Shown in pieces: positions 1 to 8,203 of a stretch of 13,746 bases of DNA. Source of the DNA: Deltaproteobacteria bacterium (GTDB lineage: Bacteria > UBA10199 > DSSB01); assembly GCA_020440745.1 (NCBI GenBank), contig JAGRNM010000016.1, positions 1 to 13,746 on the forward strand, read 5' to 3'. The notes below the pieces were generated by a model that saw only the letters and a program-made list of their open reading frames with translations, was not told the DNA's origin and did not search any database. Position numbers and translations under genes: made by a program. Position 1 is the stretch's first letter, and each line of letters opens with the position of its first letter.

Positions 1-1156
1 CTTCAATTACAATAGAGATCTTAATCTCGCTTGTGGAGATCATCTGCACATTAATATTTTCCTTGGCCAAAGTCTCAAACATCTTAGCTGCAATCCCAGC
101 GTGAGAACGCATCCCTAAACCAATGACAGAAACCTTAGCCACATCCTCACTGGCCTCTACTTGTTTGGCTCCAATCTCCTTGGCCACTTTTTCAACAATA
201 GCCTGAGCCTGCTTTAAATCCGACTTAGGCACCGTAAAAGTCATGTCTGTCTTTCCTGAAGAACTAATATTTTGAATAATCATATCCACATTAATACCTG
301 CTTGACTCACAGGCACAAAAACCTTTGAGGCAATTCCGGGTACATCAGGGACTTCCCTTACCGCTAGCTTGGCCTCATTTTTATCAAAACTAATGCCGGT
401 CACGGTTTGACTTTCCATACTAGCTTCCTCCTTGAGGACCCAGGTGCCGGGGCCTTCTTCAAAACTTGAACGCACCACTAAAGGCACACCAAATTTGGCA
501 GCCATTTCTACCGATCGAATTTGTAAAACCTTAGCCCCCATAGAACTCATCTCCAACATTTCCTCAAAACTAATCCTATCTATTCTTTTGGCTTGAGGCA
601 CCACCCTAGGATCGGTGGTATAGACCCCATCCACATCCGTATAGATCTCGCATAAATCCGCCTTTAAAGCCGCGGCCAAGGCCACTGCCGAAGTATCCGA
701 ACCTCCACGACCTAAGGTGGTCACTTGCCCCTCCTCTGTCACCCCCTGAAAACCAGCCACTACCACAATTTGGCCTGCCTGAAGGGCTTGGTGGATCCTT
801 TCCGCCTCAATTTCTCTGATTCTGGCCTTGGAATGGGCCTTATCCGTAAGAATTTTTACCTGATGGCCTAAAAAGCTAATACTTTTGCCCCCTAACTTCT
901 GAATAGCCATGGCCAAAAGGCTAATCGTCACCTGCTCGCCAGTAGAGACTAACACATCGTACTCCCGCCCTCCGGGAAAATCCTGAAAAGCTGCGGCCAT
1001 TTCCACCAAACGGTTGGTTTCTCCCGCCATAGCACTGACAACGATCACAATTTGATGACCCTCTTTTTGGGCATCCAGGCCCTTAAGGGCGACTTTTTCA
1101 ATTTTCTTTAAGTCTCCTACCGAAGTCCCGCCAAATTTTTTGACAATTAAGGCCAA
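1..1156 (-). CDS. lysC: Aspartate kinase (aspartokinase), C-terminus cut by window edge
   Basis: Catalyses ATP-dependent phosphorylation of L-aspartate, the first step to lysine, threonine, methionine and diaminopimelate; cytoplasmic. Visible are 385 codons, roughly 20 short of the usual 400-410. The N-terminal kinase signature KFGGTSVG lies at residues 7-14, the GRGGSDTSA nucleotide/aspartate-binding motif at 149-157, and VDGVYTTDPRVV in the later part of the kinase domain. Two ACT domains follow from about residue 250, with MIIQNISSS in the first and MISTSEIKISIVI at the truncated end, so feedback inhibition by lysine and/or threonine is expected. This is the monofunctional type, with no homoserine dehydrogenase fusion visible. 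The start is a TTG at 1156, chosen because LALIVKKFGG aligns directly with the family N-terminus and a strong AAAGGAGGG sits six bases upstream. It is divergent from the 115-residue plus-strand gene. Family assignment is very secure; the TTG start is likely. Confidence 0.96.
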   Translation of the reverse strand, partial: MALIVKKFGGTSVGDLKKIEKVALKGLDAQKEGHQIVIVVSAMAGETNRLVEMAAAFQDFPGGREYDVLVSTGEQVTISLLAMAIQKLGGKSISFLGHQVKILTDKAHSKARIREIEAERIHQALQAGQIVVVAGFQGVTEEGQVTTLGRGGSDTSAVALAAALKADLCEIYTDVDGVYTTDPRVVPQAKRIDRISFEEMLEMSSMGAKVLQIRSVEMAAKFGVPLVVRSSFEEGPGTWVLKEEASMESQTVTGISFDKNEAKLAVREVPDVPGIASKVFVPVSQAGINVDMIIQNISSSGKTDMTFTVPKSDLKQAQAIVEKVAKEIGAKQVEASEDVAKVSVIGLGMRSHAGIAAKMFETLAKENINVQMISTSEIKISIVIE

Positions 1157-1287
1157 AAAGACCCTCCTTTTTCTTTAGGGAGTAGACTTAAGCTACCGAA
1201 AAGTCCACGAAATTTTATATACCCAATACCCAAACTCACTTGGGCGCTTGCTAATTAGCTCAATAAAATGATAAGGATTCTAACTCT
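1157..1287. promoter_or_regulatory. Divergent intergenic region between lysC and the 115-residue gene
   Basis: This 131-bp gap must hold the 5' signals of two divergent genes. Seen directly: an AT-rich TATATAAAATT on the minus strand at 1211-1221, which could be the -10 of lysC, though I find no good -35 at the right distance. There is a perfect 10-bp palindrome GCTAATTAGC at 1250-1259, and a 5-bp inverted repeat CCCAA/TTGGG with a 6-base loop at 1229-1244. An AAGGA at 1273-1277 is the likely ribosome binding site of the plus-strand gene. The space is too short for a lysine riboswitch plus promoter, and none is visible. The promoter calls are inference; the palindromes are fact, but short. 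Confidence 0.35.
1162..1170 (-). promoter_or_regulatory. Ribosome binding site deciding the TTG start of lysC
   Basis: On the minus strand the sequence AAAGGAGGG lies six bases (counting from GGAGG) before the TTG at 1156. It is a near-perfect Shine-Dalgarno sequence. No ATG or GTG lies between it and the conserved KKFGGTSVG motif, so it fixes the start at TTG. Confidence 0.8.
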
Positions 1288-1635
1288 ATGACCCGGAAGA
1301 TAAAGCTCTGTAAAGAAGAGGATTGTGCCAATCAACAAACAACCGCTGGATTCTGTCGTCTCCATTATCTAAAAAATTGGAAGAAAATACGTACAGAAAA
1401 GAAAAAAAAGGCGGCCAAGGGGATTGAGCGTTATATTCAGTCGGTACTTCGCAAGGACCCGGATCGTGCCAGCTTGCAGCTCAAAAAGAGTCTTAAAGAC
1501 GAAACTCGCCTTAACCGAGCAGTAGACGAACAAATGCGAGATGACTCTTTAGCTAATGCCATGCATGAACTAGCCTACAGTACGGACTTTGACTCTATTA
1601 TTAATAAGTCCATCTCCATTGATGAAAACTTCTAA
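1288..1635 (+). CDS. Small basic protein with putative zinc-binding Cys/His cluster, function unknown
   Basis: This 115-residue soluble protein has no signal peptide or membrane segment. Its N-terminus carries C8-x4-C13-x9-C23-x2-H26-Y27, a spacing like small zinc-binding modules of the 'C..C...G.C..HY..W' kind found in bacterial and phage nucleic-acid-associated proteins. A strongly basic stretch follows (residues 28-45, with KKKKAAKG), then a charged, probably helical region to the end. The start ATG is preceded by AAGGA ten bases upstream, which is acceptable. It is the only plus-strand gene here, divergent from lysC and convergent with the 85-residue gene, so it is probably monocistronic. 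Zinc binding and nucleic-acid contact are inferences from the Cys/His spacing and charge. The cellular role is unknown. The ORF itself is well supported by its compositional pattern and clean flanks. Confidence 0.75.
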   Translation: MTRKIKLCKEEDCANQQTTAGFCRLHYLKNWKKIRTEKKKKAAKGIERYIQSVLRKDPDRASLQLKKSLKDETRLNRAVDEQMRDDSLANAMHELAYSTDFDSIINKSISIDENF

Positions 1636-1644
1636 AGAAGCTTT

Positions 1645-1665
1645 AAAGACCTAAATAAAGTCTTT
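1645..1665. terminator. Weak hairpin between convergent genes, possible bidirectional terminator
   Basis: AAAGAC (1645-1650) and GTCTTT (1660-1665) form a 6-bp stem with a 9-base loop between the convergent 115-residue and 85-residue genes. It overlaps the last codons and stop of the 85-residue gene. The stem is AT-rich and has no long T-run on either strand. Location favours a terminator; strength argues against it. Confidence 0.3.
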
Positions 1666-1908
1666 CTTAGAATCAGGGGAGGATTCTGCTGAGGGTTTTT
1701 CTCTTTTAATTTCTTGGTCTAAAAAATTTTCAAAACGATGGTGTCGTTTTTGCCACTCGGTCTTTTCTCGATCGATTTCAAACTTCATCTCTTGACTCAT
1801 GGCCTCTTTGGTTTTCTTTTTTAGATAGTCCTTTTCCCTAAGACGCAAGATAACCATGAATACTATTAAAAAAACAAAAAATAGCGCTAAAAGTACTAAC
1901 CACTGCAT
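1651..1908 (-). CDS. Small single-pass membrane protein with charged coiled-coil tail
   Basis: An 85-residue protein with a hydrophobic helix at about residues 3-22, immediately followed by a basic stretch (RLREKDYLKKK). By the positive-inside rule this suggests the C-terminal part is cytoplasmic. Residues 25-70 are highly charged with heptad-like spacing and probably form a coiled coil; the last 15 residues are polar and likely disordered. It begins 36 bp after glnD and is on the same strand, so it is probably the last gene of the era-mutS-glnD transcript. An AGGGA lies nine bases before the ATG. I do not recognise a family. It resembles short anchor or scaffold proteins in architecture only, and no function can be assigned. 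The similar helical composition, hydrophobic N-terminus and operon-like spacing support it being a real gene. Confidence 0.65.
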   Translation of the reverse strand: MQWLVLLALFFVFLIVFMVILRLREKDYLKKKTKEAMSQEMKFEIDREKTEWQKRHHRFENFLDQEIKREKPSAESSPDSKKDFI

Positions 1909-1944
1909 GAGTCAATATCCCTATTTAAAATGACTATCTAAAAT

Positions 1945-4620
1945 TTAATTTTTTTCTCCATCTTCTAAAAGCTTCATTAAATTTTCTTTAAGCTTTTTTA
2001 TTTTATTTTTATCTTTGATTTTATGACCAAAGATATCTTTAACATAAAAAGTATCGGAGACCTGATCTACCTTGGTAGAAATTTTACTAAGCTCTACAAA
2101 AAGCCCCTGCTGTCTCAAAAGTCGATTAAGCTCATAAAGCAATCCTAAACGATCGTCTGCATAGATATCAATGACCGTATAATAAGGACTCACATCATTA
2201 TCAAACTCTACCCTTGGAGGTTTAGAAGGTTTTTGACGAATCCCATAACGAGGTTTACGAGCCTGATAATATTTTTCTAAGTCTTCTTGACCTTGTAAAA
2301 TATTTTTTAAATCCCTTTTAAGCCGATTAAACCTAGAGTTTTCTAAAAGCCTTCCTCCACCAGAGGCCGTTAATCTCACCAAAACCAAGGCCTCTCCCCG
2401 ACTGGTACAATACTGCTCCACCGCCAAAATATTAAGCTGACTGGCGGCAAAGACGCCAAAGCTACGTTCCAAGAGCCTGGGACTATGTAGAGTATAAAGC
2501 ATGACCTCATGATAATCTCCCACGGCATCAGAACTTTGTTCTAAGATAAAGTCCGAATCTTTATTTTTAGAGATCCATTCAAAATGCTGCAGGATTTCTT
2601 CCGCCGCGTTGGCCAAAAAATACCGAGGAGGCATTGTTTCTAAAAAATTGGTCAAAGCCTCTTTATCCATACGCTTAGGGCAACTAGCAAAGATTTCTTC
2701 TAGACGTTTTTCTTTAATCTTAAGCGCTCGATCAGGCTCTAAGCCTCCTTTTAGCAACATAGTCCTGGTTTTATGATAGAGCTCTTCTAATAAGGCTCCC
2801 TTCCATGGCGTCCAGACCTCCGGTCCTACAGCGCGGATGTCAGCCCAGGTAAGGATAAAAAGTAAATTAAGCCTCTCTAAAGAACCTACTGTATTAGCAA
2901 ATTGTCTAACTAAGTTAGGGTCTTCTAAGTCACGCCGTTGACTTAAGTGGCTCATAGTCAAGTGGGAAAGGACCAAAAATTCTACGGTTTGAATTTCTTC
3001 TTCTGAATAAAGTAAGCGACTCATGAGATCTCTAGCAATCTTAGCACCTTTTTCTGAATGATCTCCCCCCCTACCTTTACCAATATCGTGACAAAGGGTT
3101 CCTAAAACTAAAAGCGTTGGAAATTTTAATTCTTGGAAAGCTTTCCAAAAAGCAGGAAAGGCTTTTTCGTAATCTCCTTTAGCCAAAAGACTTACCTCTT
3201 GTACCGCCTTAATCAGATGAGTGTCTGCTGTATAAACGTGATAGGCATCATGCTGAGTTTGATGAAGCATACTTGCAAACTCAGGAAATAAAGCTCCCAA
3301 AAGACGACAATCATGCAAATGCCAAAGGCTATCTCCAGCCCCTGGAGCGTGGGAAAAAATATTTCTTAAAATTTCTTTGGTTTCTTCTGACTCACAAAAC
3401 TTCTGATCAAAAATATCCAAGTGCTGATGAATCCAAGCCTTGAGATCTTCATGAAGACTTAAAGACTTTTTTTGCGCTATCCAAAAAGCTCTTAAAGCTT
3501 CCAAAGGATCATCCTTAAGGTCTCGATAACGCTTAGGACTAAGCTTACCACTTTCGTTAACTAGATTTTTGCTTAAGGACTTTCTAAAACGGTTTTTTAA
3601 ACGCTTCCAAAAAGTTCTAGGAGGACTTTGGAGACGACGGACGACTTCTCTTCTTAAACGTAATAAATTAGCAGCGTGCCCATAGTAAACACGCATAAAT
3701 TTTTCCACCCCTAAAGAAAGCTCATCCGCTTCAAATCCCATAGCTGAAGCCATTTTTTTTTGGTTTTCAAAATTAAGCTGGTCTTGAGCTTTATTTTCTA
3801 AAGCATGGAGACGATTTCTTAAGTCCCATAAAAAATTGACAGCTCTTTCAATTTGATCGGCTTCCTCATCACTTAACTCTCCCAGACGTACCCAATCTTG
3901 CAAAGTACTTAAACCCGTTTTAGCCCGGAGATAAACTTGTAAAGTATGCCAATCCCTTAAACCTCCCTCACTTTCTTTAAGATTAGGTTCGGTCATATAG
4001 ACCGAAGCTCCAAATTTTTTAAGTCTAGCAGTGTTCTCTCCTTCTTTTTCTTTAATAAAAGCTTTTAAGGAGCGATCTGAAGAGAAACTACTTCTTAAAA
4101 AAGTCTCAAAAGCCTTATTTAAAGAAGTATCTCCCGCTAAAAAACGAGCGTCCAAAAGACTAGATTTTGCCCGAACATCTTCCTCCATCACGGAGGCACA
4201 GTCTTTTAAAGAACGCAAAGAATAACCCACTGGCACTTTAGCGTCCCAAAGAGGATAAAGCATAGAATCAATTAAATTTTTATAAGGCTTTAAGTCACCA
4301 TGGGGAGCTAAAAATAAAAGATCTAAATCAGAATAAAGATTAAGCTCTTCTCGACCATATCCGCCTTGGGCAAAGAGTGCAAAAGGGACTGCCTTAGCAT
4401 GCTGAGTAGCCCTATCAAATAAGGCTAACATTAATTGGTCCATCAAAAGACTTAAAAACTTCACCTGTTGATGAGGTTTTAATCCTTTTTCGTAAGTGGC
4501 TAAAACTCTATGACGACACTGCTCAACATAGGACTTAACTGAAGATGACAAAGGTTCTTCTAATTTTAAGTCGAGCCATTCTTCTTCTAAGTAAGCAGGG
4601 ATATTTAATAAACTTTTCAT
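1945..4620 (-). CDS. glnD: [Protein-PII] uridylyltransferase / uridylyl-removing enzyme
   Basis: Bifunctional nitrogen sensor that uridylylates PII proteins (GlnB/GlnK) when glutamine is low and removes UMP when it is high; cytoplasmic. At 891 residues it matches the family (E. coli about 890). The nucleotidyltransferase core shows GGYGREELNLYSDLD at residues 86-100, with D98 and D100 as the metal-binding pair. A GlnD-typical linker region follows. The HD phosphohydrolase domain has H461 in YHVYTADTH and the H511-D512 pair in CHDIGKGRGGDHSEKG. Two ACT domains, the glutamine sensors, begin near residues 705 and 813. Both catalytic centres and both sensors look intact, so both activities are expected. 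A good AGGAG lies a few bases before the ATG. It follows mutS by 40 bp and precedes the 85-residue gene by 36 bp. Its PII partner and glutamine synthetase are not in the window. Confidence 0.97.
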   Translation of the reverse strand: MKSLLNIPAYLEEEWLDLKLEEPLSSSVKSYVEQCRHRVLATYEKGLKPHQQVKFLSLLMDQLMLALFDRATQHAKAVPFALFAQGGYGREELNLYSDLDLLFLAPHGDLKPYKNLIDSMLYPLWDAKVPVGYSLRSLKDCASVMEEDVRAKSSLLDARFLAGDTSLNKAFETFLRSSFSSDRSLKAFIKEKEGENTARLKKFGASVYMTEPNLKESEGGLRDWHTLQVYLRAKTGLSTLQDWVRLGELSDEEADQIERAVNFLWDLRNRLHALENKAQDQLNFENQKKMASAMGFEADELSLGVEKFMRVYYGHAANLLRLRREVVRRLQSPPRTFWKRLKNRFRKSLSKNLVNESGKLSPKRYRDLKDDPLEALRAFWIAQKKSLSLHEDLKAWIHQHLDIFDQKFCESEETKEILRNIFSHAPGAGDSLWHLHDCRLLGALFPEFASMLHQTQHDAYHVYTADTHLIKAVQEVSLLAKGDYEKAFPAFWKAFQELKFPTLLVLGTLCHDIGKGRGGDHSEKGAKIARDLMSRLLYSEEEIQTVEFLVLSHLTMSHLSQRRDLEDPNLVRQFANTVGSLERLNLLFILTWADIRAVGPEVWTPWKGALLEELYHKTRTMLLKGGLEPDRALKIKEKRLEEIFASCPKRMDKEALTNFLETMPPRYFLANAAEEILQHFEWISKNKDSDFILEQSSDAVGDYHEVMLYTLHSPRLLERSFGVFAASQLNILAVEQYCTSRGEALVLVRLTASGGGRLLENSRFNRLKRDLKNILQGQEDLEKYYQARKPRYGIRQKPSKPPRVEFDNDVSPYYTVIDIYADDRLGLLYELNRLLRQQGLFVELSKISTKVDQVSDTFYVKDIFGHKIKDKNKIKKLKENLMKLLEDGEKN

Positions 4621-4660
4621 GAAAACTCCTAAGAGACAAGACTGCGAGACAAAACAAAAA

Positions 4661-7249
4661 TCAAGCCCATTTTTGTTTCCAAAGATATAAAAGCTCTAAA
4701 GCTTGTTTAGGACTTAATTGATCTGGCTCTAGAGCAGAAAGTGCTTTTTCTAATTCACTAGGACCTTGGACTTCAAAGAGACCTAATTGGGGTTTGGGCT
4801 CTTGTTCTAATTTTTTAAAGGCATGATCTTCGCTTTTTTCTAATTCTTTTAAAACATGCTTAGCCCTTTCGAGCAAAGACTCTGGCAAACCGGCAAGTCT
4901 GGCGACTTCAATACCATAACTACGGCTGGCCCCACCGGGAACCAGTTTTCTTAAAAATAAAATTTTGCCATTCCACTCCTTAACCGAGACTTGATAGTTA
5001 AGGACTCCTTCTAATTGGTCTGCCAAAGCCGTGAGTTCATGATAATGGGTAGCGCAAAGGGCCCGGGCTTTAATTTGGCTAGCAACGCTTTCTGTAATCG
5101 CCCAGGCAAGGGACATTCCATCATAGGTAGAAGTCCCACGTCCTATCTCGTCTAAGACAATAAAACTTCTATCAGTGGCGTTTTTAAGAATATGAGCAGT
5201 CTCTAACATTTCTACCATAAAAGTAGATTGACCCTGGCTTAGGTCATCACTAGCACCAATGCGGGTAAAGATTTGATCGGTTAAACCAATGACAGCCTTA
5301 CCAGCAGGCACAAAGCTACCCATCTGAGCCATCAAAATCGCCAAAGCCGCTTGGCGCATTAAGGTAGATTTGCCCGCCATATTAGGGCCAGTAATTAGAA
5401 AAAGCCTTTTCTCCTCATCCATTTCCAAATCATTGGGAATAAATTTTTCTTCCTGATGAAGTTTTTCTAAAACCGGATGACGACTATCTATTAAATTTAA
5501 AACTTTTTCTTCCGTCAGGCTTGGACGGACATAGTGATTTTCTCTAGCGACCTTAGCTAAGGCTCCCAAAACATCCAAAGAAGCCAAAATTCTTGCTGCC
5601 TGACGGAGCTCACCTAAATGAGCCGCTGCTTTTTCTCTTAACTCTACTAACAGTTCATACTCTAAAGATTTAATACGCTCTTGAGCACTTAAAACCTTGC
5701 TTTCATAGTCTTTAAGAGCAGGTGTAATATAGCGCTCGGCATTGGCTAAGGTCTGTTTACGCTCGTAATCTGGAGGTACTTTAGATTGGTGAGAGCGACT
5801 GACTTCAATAAAATAACCAAAAACTTTATTATAACGAATTTTGAGATTATTAATTTTGGTTCTTTGTCTTTCTTCTGACTCCATTTTGGCAATAACCTGT
5901 TGGCCATGATCTCTAATTTCTCTTAACTCATCTAACTCAGGACTAAGCCCGGAGGCAATCATGCCGCCCTCTCTTATGCTCAGAGGCAAGTCTTCTAAAA
6001 GACTAATCACCAAGTTTTCTGCCAAGTCGGCAAATTGGGGATAGGCCTTTAGATATTTTTGAAATAAAGGAGCCTTAAGTCGCCGACTCATTTCAAGAAC
6101 TAAAAGATGAGCCTGTTTTAGACTAAGACCTAATTCTTTTAAATCGCGGGCATTGGCGTTTCTTAAAGCTAGCTTGCCTAGCATGCGCTCTAAATCTCGA
6201 ATCGGCTTTAAGCTTTCTTGTAGGTGTAATAATTTTTCTAAGTCTTCTACTAATTCGGCTACGGCATCTAACCTCTCTTCAATCTTCTTAAGATTTGCTG
6301 ATGGATAATGAATCCAACGGGCTAAATTTCTGGCTCCCATAGCTGTAACCGTTTGATCCAAAACCCAAAATAAAGTACCTCTTCGTCCTTTATCAGCAGC
6401 GTTTTGGGTAAGCTCTAAGTGCCTAAAAGTCCTCACATCCATTTTAAGTAAAGCGCTTTGCGCTAAAGTCTGCAAAGGACCTAGGTGTTTTAAATCACAC
6501 TTCTGGGTTTGGTAAACATAGTGCAAAAGTTTTATCAGTGTATTTTGCAAAGCAAGCGAAGGCAAAGATTCTATTTTGTCTTTTAAGCTTTGCGAAAAAG
6601 CTTCCCAGTGAAGAGAAGAAGTTTCAGGCAAGCTTTCTACTAAAAGCCCTTCCTTTTGTTTAGACAAGTCTTGCCAAGCAAATTGCTGAAGACTCTTAGA
6701 CTCTACCAGAAGTTCTTTAACAGGATGTTTGAGCACTTCATGGATTAAGTCGATAGACTCTTGAGCCTGACTTAAAAACATCTCTCCGGTAGAAAGGTCT
6801 AAAAAGATTAAGTATCCTTGGTCTTTTTCCCAAGTTAGGGCAGCTAAATAGTTGGCCTCTTGAGGACTTAAGCCCTCTTCATCTGTTGTTAATCCAGGAG
6901 TGATAATACGCACGACTTCTCTTTTGACGATTCCTTTAGACGCACTGGGATCTTCTACTTGTTCACAGATCGCCACCTTATGCCCTAGACTAGTCAGCTT
7001 ACGAATATAAGCTTGGGCTGCATGATACGGCACTCCACAGAAAGGAATAGGCTCTTCTTTATCCTTATCACGACTGGTCAATGCAATACCTAAAAGCTCA
7101 CTGGCCAAGGTGGCGTCCTCAAAAAACATCTCATAAAAATCACCTAAACGAAAAAACAAAATAGCATCCTGATGGGAAGCCTTAATCTCCAAATACTGCC
7201 GCATCATAGGCGTAAGTTTTTGAGCTGCTTGTTTTTGAGAGTGCTTCAT
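4661..7249 (-). CDS. mutS: DNA mismatch repair protein MutS
   Basis: MutS recognises mismatches and small loops and recruits MutL; it acts on newly replicated DNA. The protein has 862 residues, typical of MutS1 (E. coli 853). The mismatch-reading F-x-E motif is F38-Y39-E40 within GDFYEMF. The connector, lever and clamp regions fill the middle, including NLKIRYNKVFGYFIEV, a well-conserved clamp stretch. The ATPase domain has Walker A GPNMAGKST at 621-629 (K627), Walker B ending in D700-E701 with the signature DEIGRGTSTYDG, and ATHYHEL. The C-terminus LSPKQALELLYLWKQK matches the dimerisation tail. All key residues are present, so it should be functional. It begins 31 bp after era and ends 40 bp before glnD, suggesting one transcript. 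The ribosome binding site is weak (no clear AGGAG before the ATG), so translation may depend partly on coupling to era. MutL is not in the window. Confidence 0.98.
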   Translation of the reverse strand: MKHSQKQAAQKLTPMMRQYLEIKASHQDAILFFRLGDFYEMFFEDATLASELLGIALTSRDKDKEEPIPFCGVPYHAAQAYIRKLTSLGHKVAICEQVEDPSASKGIVKREVVRIITPGLTTDEEGLSPQEANYLAALTWEKDQGYLIFLDLSTGEMFLSQAQESIDLIHEVLKHPVKELLVESKSLQQFAWQDLSKQKEGLLVESLPETSSLHWEAFSQSLKDKIESLPSLALQNTLIKLLHYVYQTQKCDLKHLGPLQTLAQSALLKMDVRTFRHLELTQNAADKGRRGTLFWVLDQTVTAMGARNLARWIHYPSANLKKIEERLDAVAELVEDLEKLLHLQESLKPIRDLERMLGKLALRNANARDLKELGLSLKQAHLLVLEMSRRLKAPLFQKYLKAYPQFADLAENLVISLLEDLPLSIREGGMIASGLSPELDELREIRDHGQQVIAKMESEERQRTKINNLKIRYNKVFGYFIEVSRSHQSKVPPDYERKQTLANAERYITPALKDYESKVLSAQERIKSLEYELLVELREKAAAHLGELRQAARILASLDVLGALAKVARENHYVRPSLTEEKVLNLIDSRHPVLEKLHQEEKFIPNDLEMDEEKRLFLITGPNMAGKSTLMRQAALAILMAQMGSFVPAGKAVIGLTDQIFTRIGASDDLSQGQSTFMVEMLETAHILKNATDRSFIVLDEIGRGTSTYDGMSLAWAITESVASQIKARALCATHYHELTALADQLEGVLNYQVSVKEWNGKILFLRKLVPGGASRSYGIEVARLAGLPESLLERAKHVLKELEKSEDHAFKKLEQEPKPQLGLFEVQGPSELEKALSALEPDQLSPKQALELLYLWKQKWA

Positions 7250-7280
7250 GGAACTTTGTCTTTCTTATGGACTAAAAAAA

Positions 7281-8165
7281 CTACTCCACGATACCAAAGT
7301 TTTTAAGCTGGGCCTCGTTTTTCTCCCAACCGGTCATGACTTTGACAAAGATTTGAAGATAAACTTTTTTTCCTAAAAAAGCCTCCATCTCTTCCCTAGC
7401 TTTTTGTCCAATACTCTTTAACTTGGCTCCCTTTTTTCCCAAGACCATACCTTTATGGCTTTCACGGGTTAGAATAATTTTTGCCTGGATACTAATGAGC
7501 TTTTCTTTTTCTTCAAAAGCCTCAATCTCCACAGTGCTTCCATAAGGTAATTCTTGATGTAATTGTCTAAAAAGTTGTTCACGAATACGTTCGGCCATCA
7601 AAAAACGTAGATTTCTGTCTGTTAAGTCTTCTGAAGAAAAATAAGCAGGACCCTCCGGCAAGGACTTTACTAAAAGCTTTAAAAGGTCCTCAACGCCTTC
7701 ACCGGTCTTAGCGCTTAATGGCAAAATATAATCTGGACTCCAAAGCTTTTGCACTTGCTCCATACGGGGCAAGAGTTTTTCTTTAGCTACTTGATCTACC
7801 TGATTAATTAAAACCCAATGGGGTTTAGCAAGTTTTTTAGCTTCCTCAAAAAGTCTCTGATCTAAAGGCTTAAACTCCCCCTGGGGCATGATTAAATGAA
7901 GAATAATATCAGCATCATGTAAAGTGCTTAGGGCAGCTTCTAACATTTTTTTATTTATTAATTTTTTTGAAAGATGCAAACCAGGCGTGTCTAAAAAAAG
8001 CAATTGAGCTTGTGGACGATGGAGAATCCCTAAAATTTTATGACGGGTAGTTTGAGCTTTGGGACTAACAATCGAGAGTTTTTCTCCTAACATTTGATTG
8101 AGCAGTGTGGACTTACCCACATTGGGAACACCCAACAAAGCTATATAACCAGACCTAAAACTCAT
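7281..8165 (-). CDS. era: GTPase Era, 16S rRNA maturation / 30S assembly factor
   Basis: Era binds the 3' end of 16S rRNA and the 30S subunit and couples GTP hydrolysis to ribosome assembly; cytoplasmic, partly membrane-associated. At 294 residues it has family length (E. coli 301). G1 is GVPNVGKS at residues 12-19, the switch I motif QTTRHKI at 38-44, G3 DTPGLH at 59-64, and G5 SAKTGEG at 151-157. G4 reads N121-Q-V-D124, where most family members have NKxD. The C-terminal KH RNA-binding domain has its GxxG loop as GKKG at 243-246. An AAAGGA lies ten bases before the ATG. It lies between the eight-helix membrane protein (38 bp) and mutS (31 bp). The Lys-to-Gln change in G4 is the only oddity; the rest is canonical, so an active enzyme is expected. 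Confidence 0.97.
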   Translation of the reverse strand: MSFRSGYIALLGVPNVGKSTLLNQMLGEKLSIVSPKAQTTRHKILGILHRPQAQLLFLDTPGLHLSKKLINKKMLEAALSTLHDADIILHLIMPQGEFKPLDQRLFEEAKKLAKPHWVLINQVDQVAKEKLLPRMEQVQKLWSPDYILPLSAKTGEGVEDLLKLLVKSLPEGPAYFSSEDLTDRNLRFLMAERIREQLFRQLHQELPYGSTVEIEAFEEKEKLISIQAKIILTRESHKGMVLGKKGAKLKSIGQKAREEMEAFLGKKVYLQIFVKVMTGWEKNEAQLKNFGIVE

Positions 8166-8203
8166 CCAAAAATCATCCTTTAATCATTTATTAAAACTCT
8201 TAC

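Noticed and set aside
1157..1287. Lysine riboswitch upstream of lysC
   Set aside because: The gap is too short for this large aptamer plus a promoter, and no multi-helix conserved core is recognisable.
4031..4225. Plus-strand open frame of 64 codons inside glnD
   Set aside because: It lies wholly within an intact, strongly conserved gene on the other strand and resembles no protein family; it is a shadow.
8163..8180. Four-codon mini-ORF overlapping the era start by ATGA
   Set aside because: Its ATG directly abuts AAAGG with no spacing, so it could not be translated efficiently; it is most likely chance.
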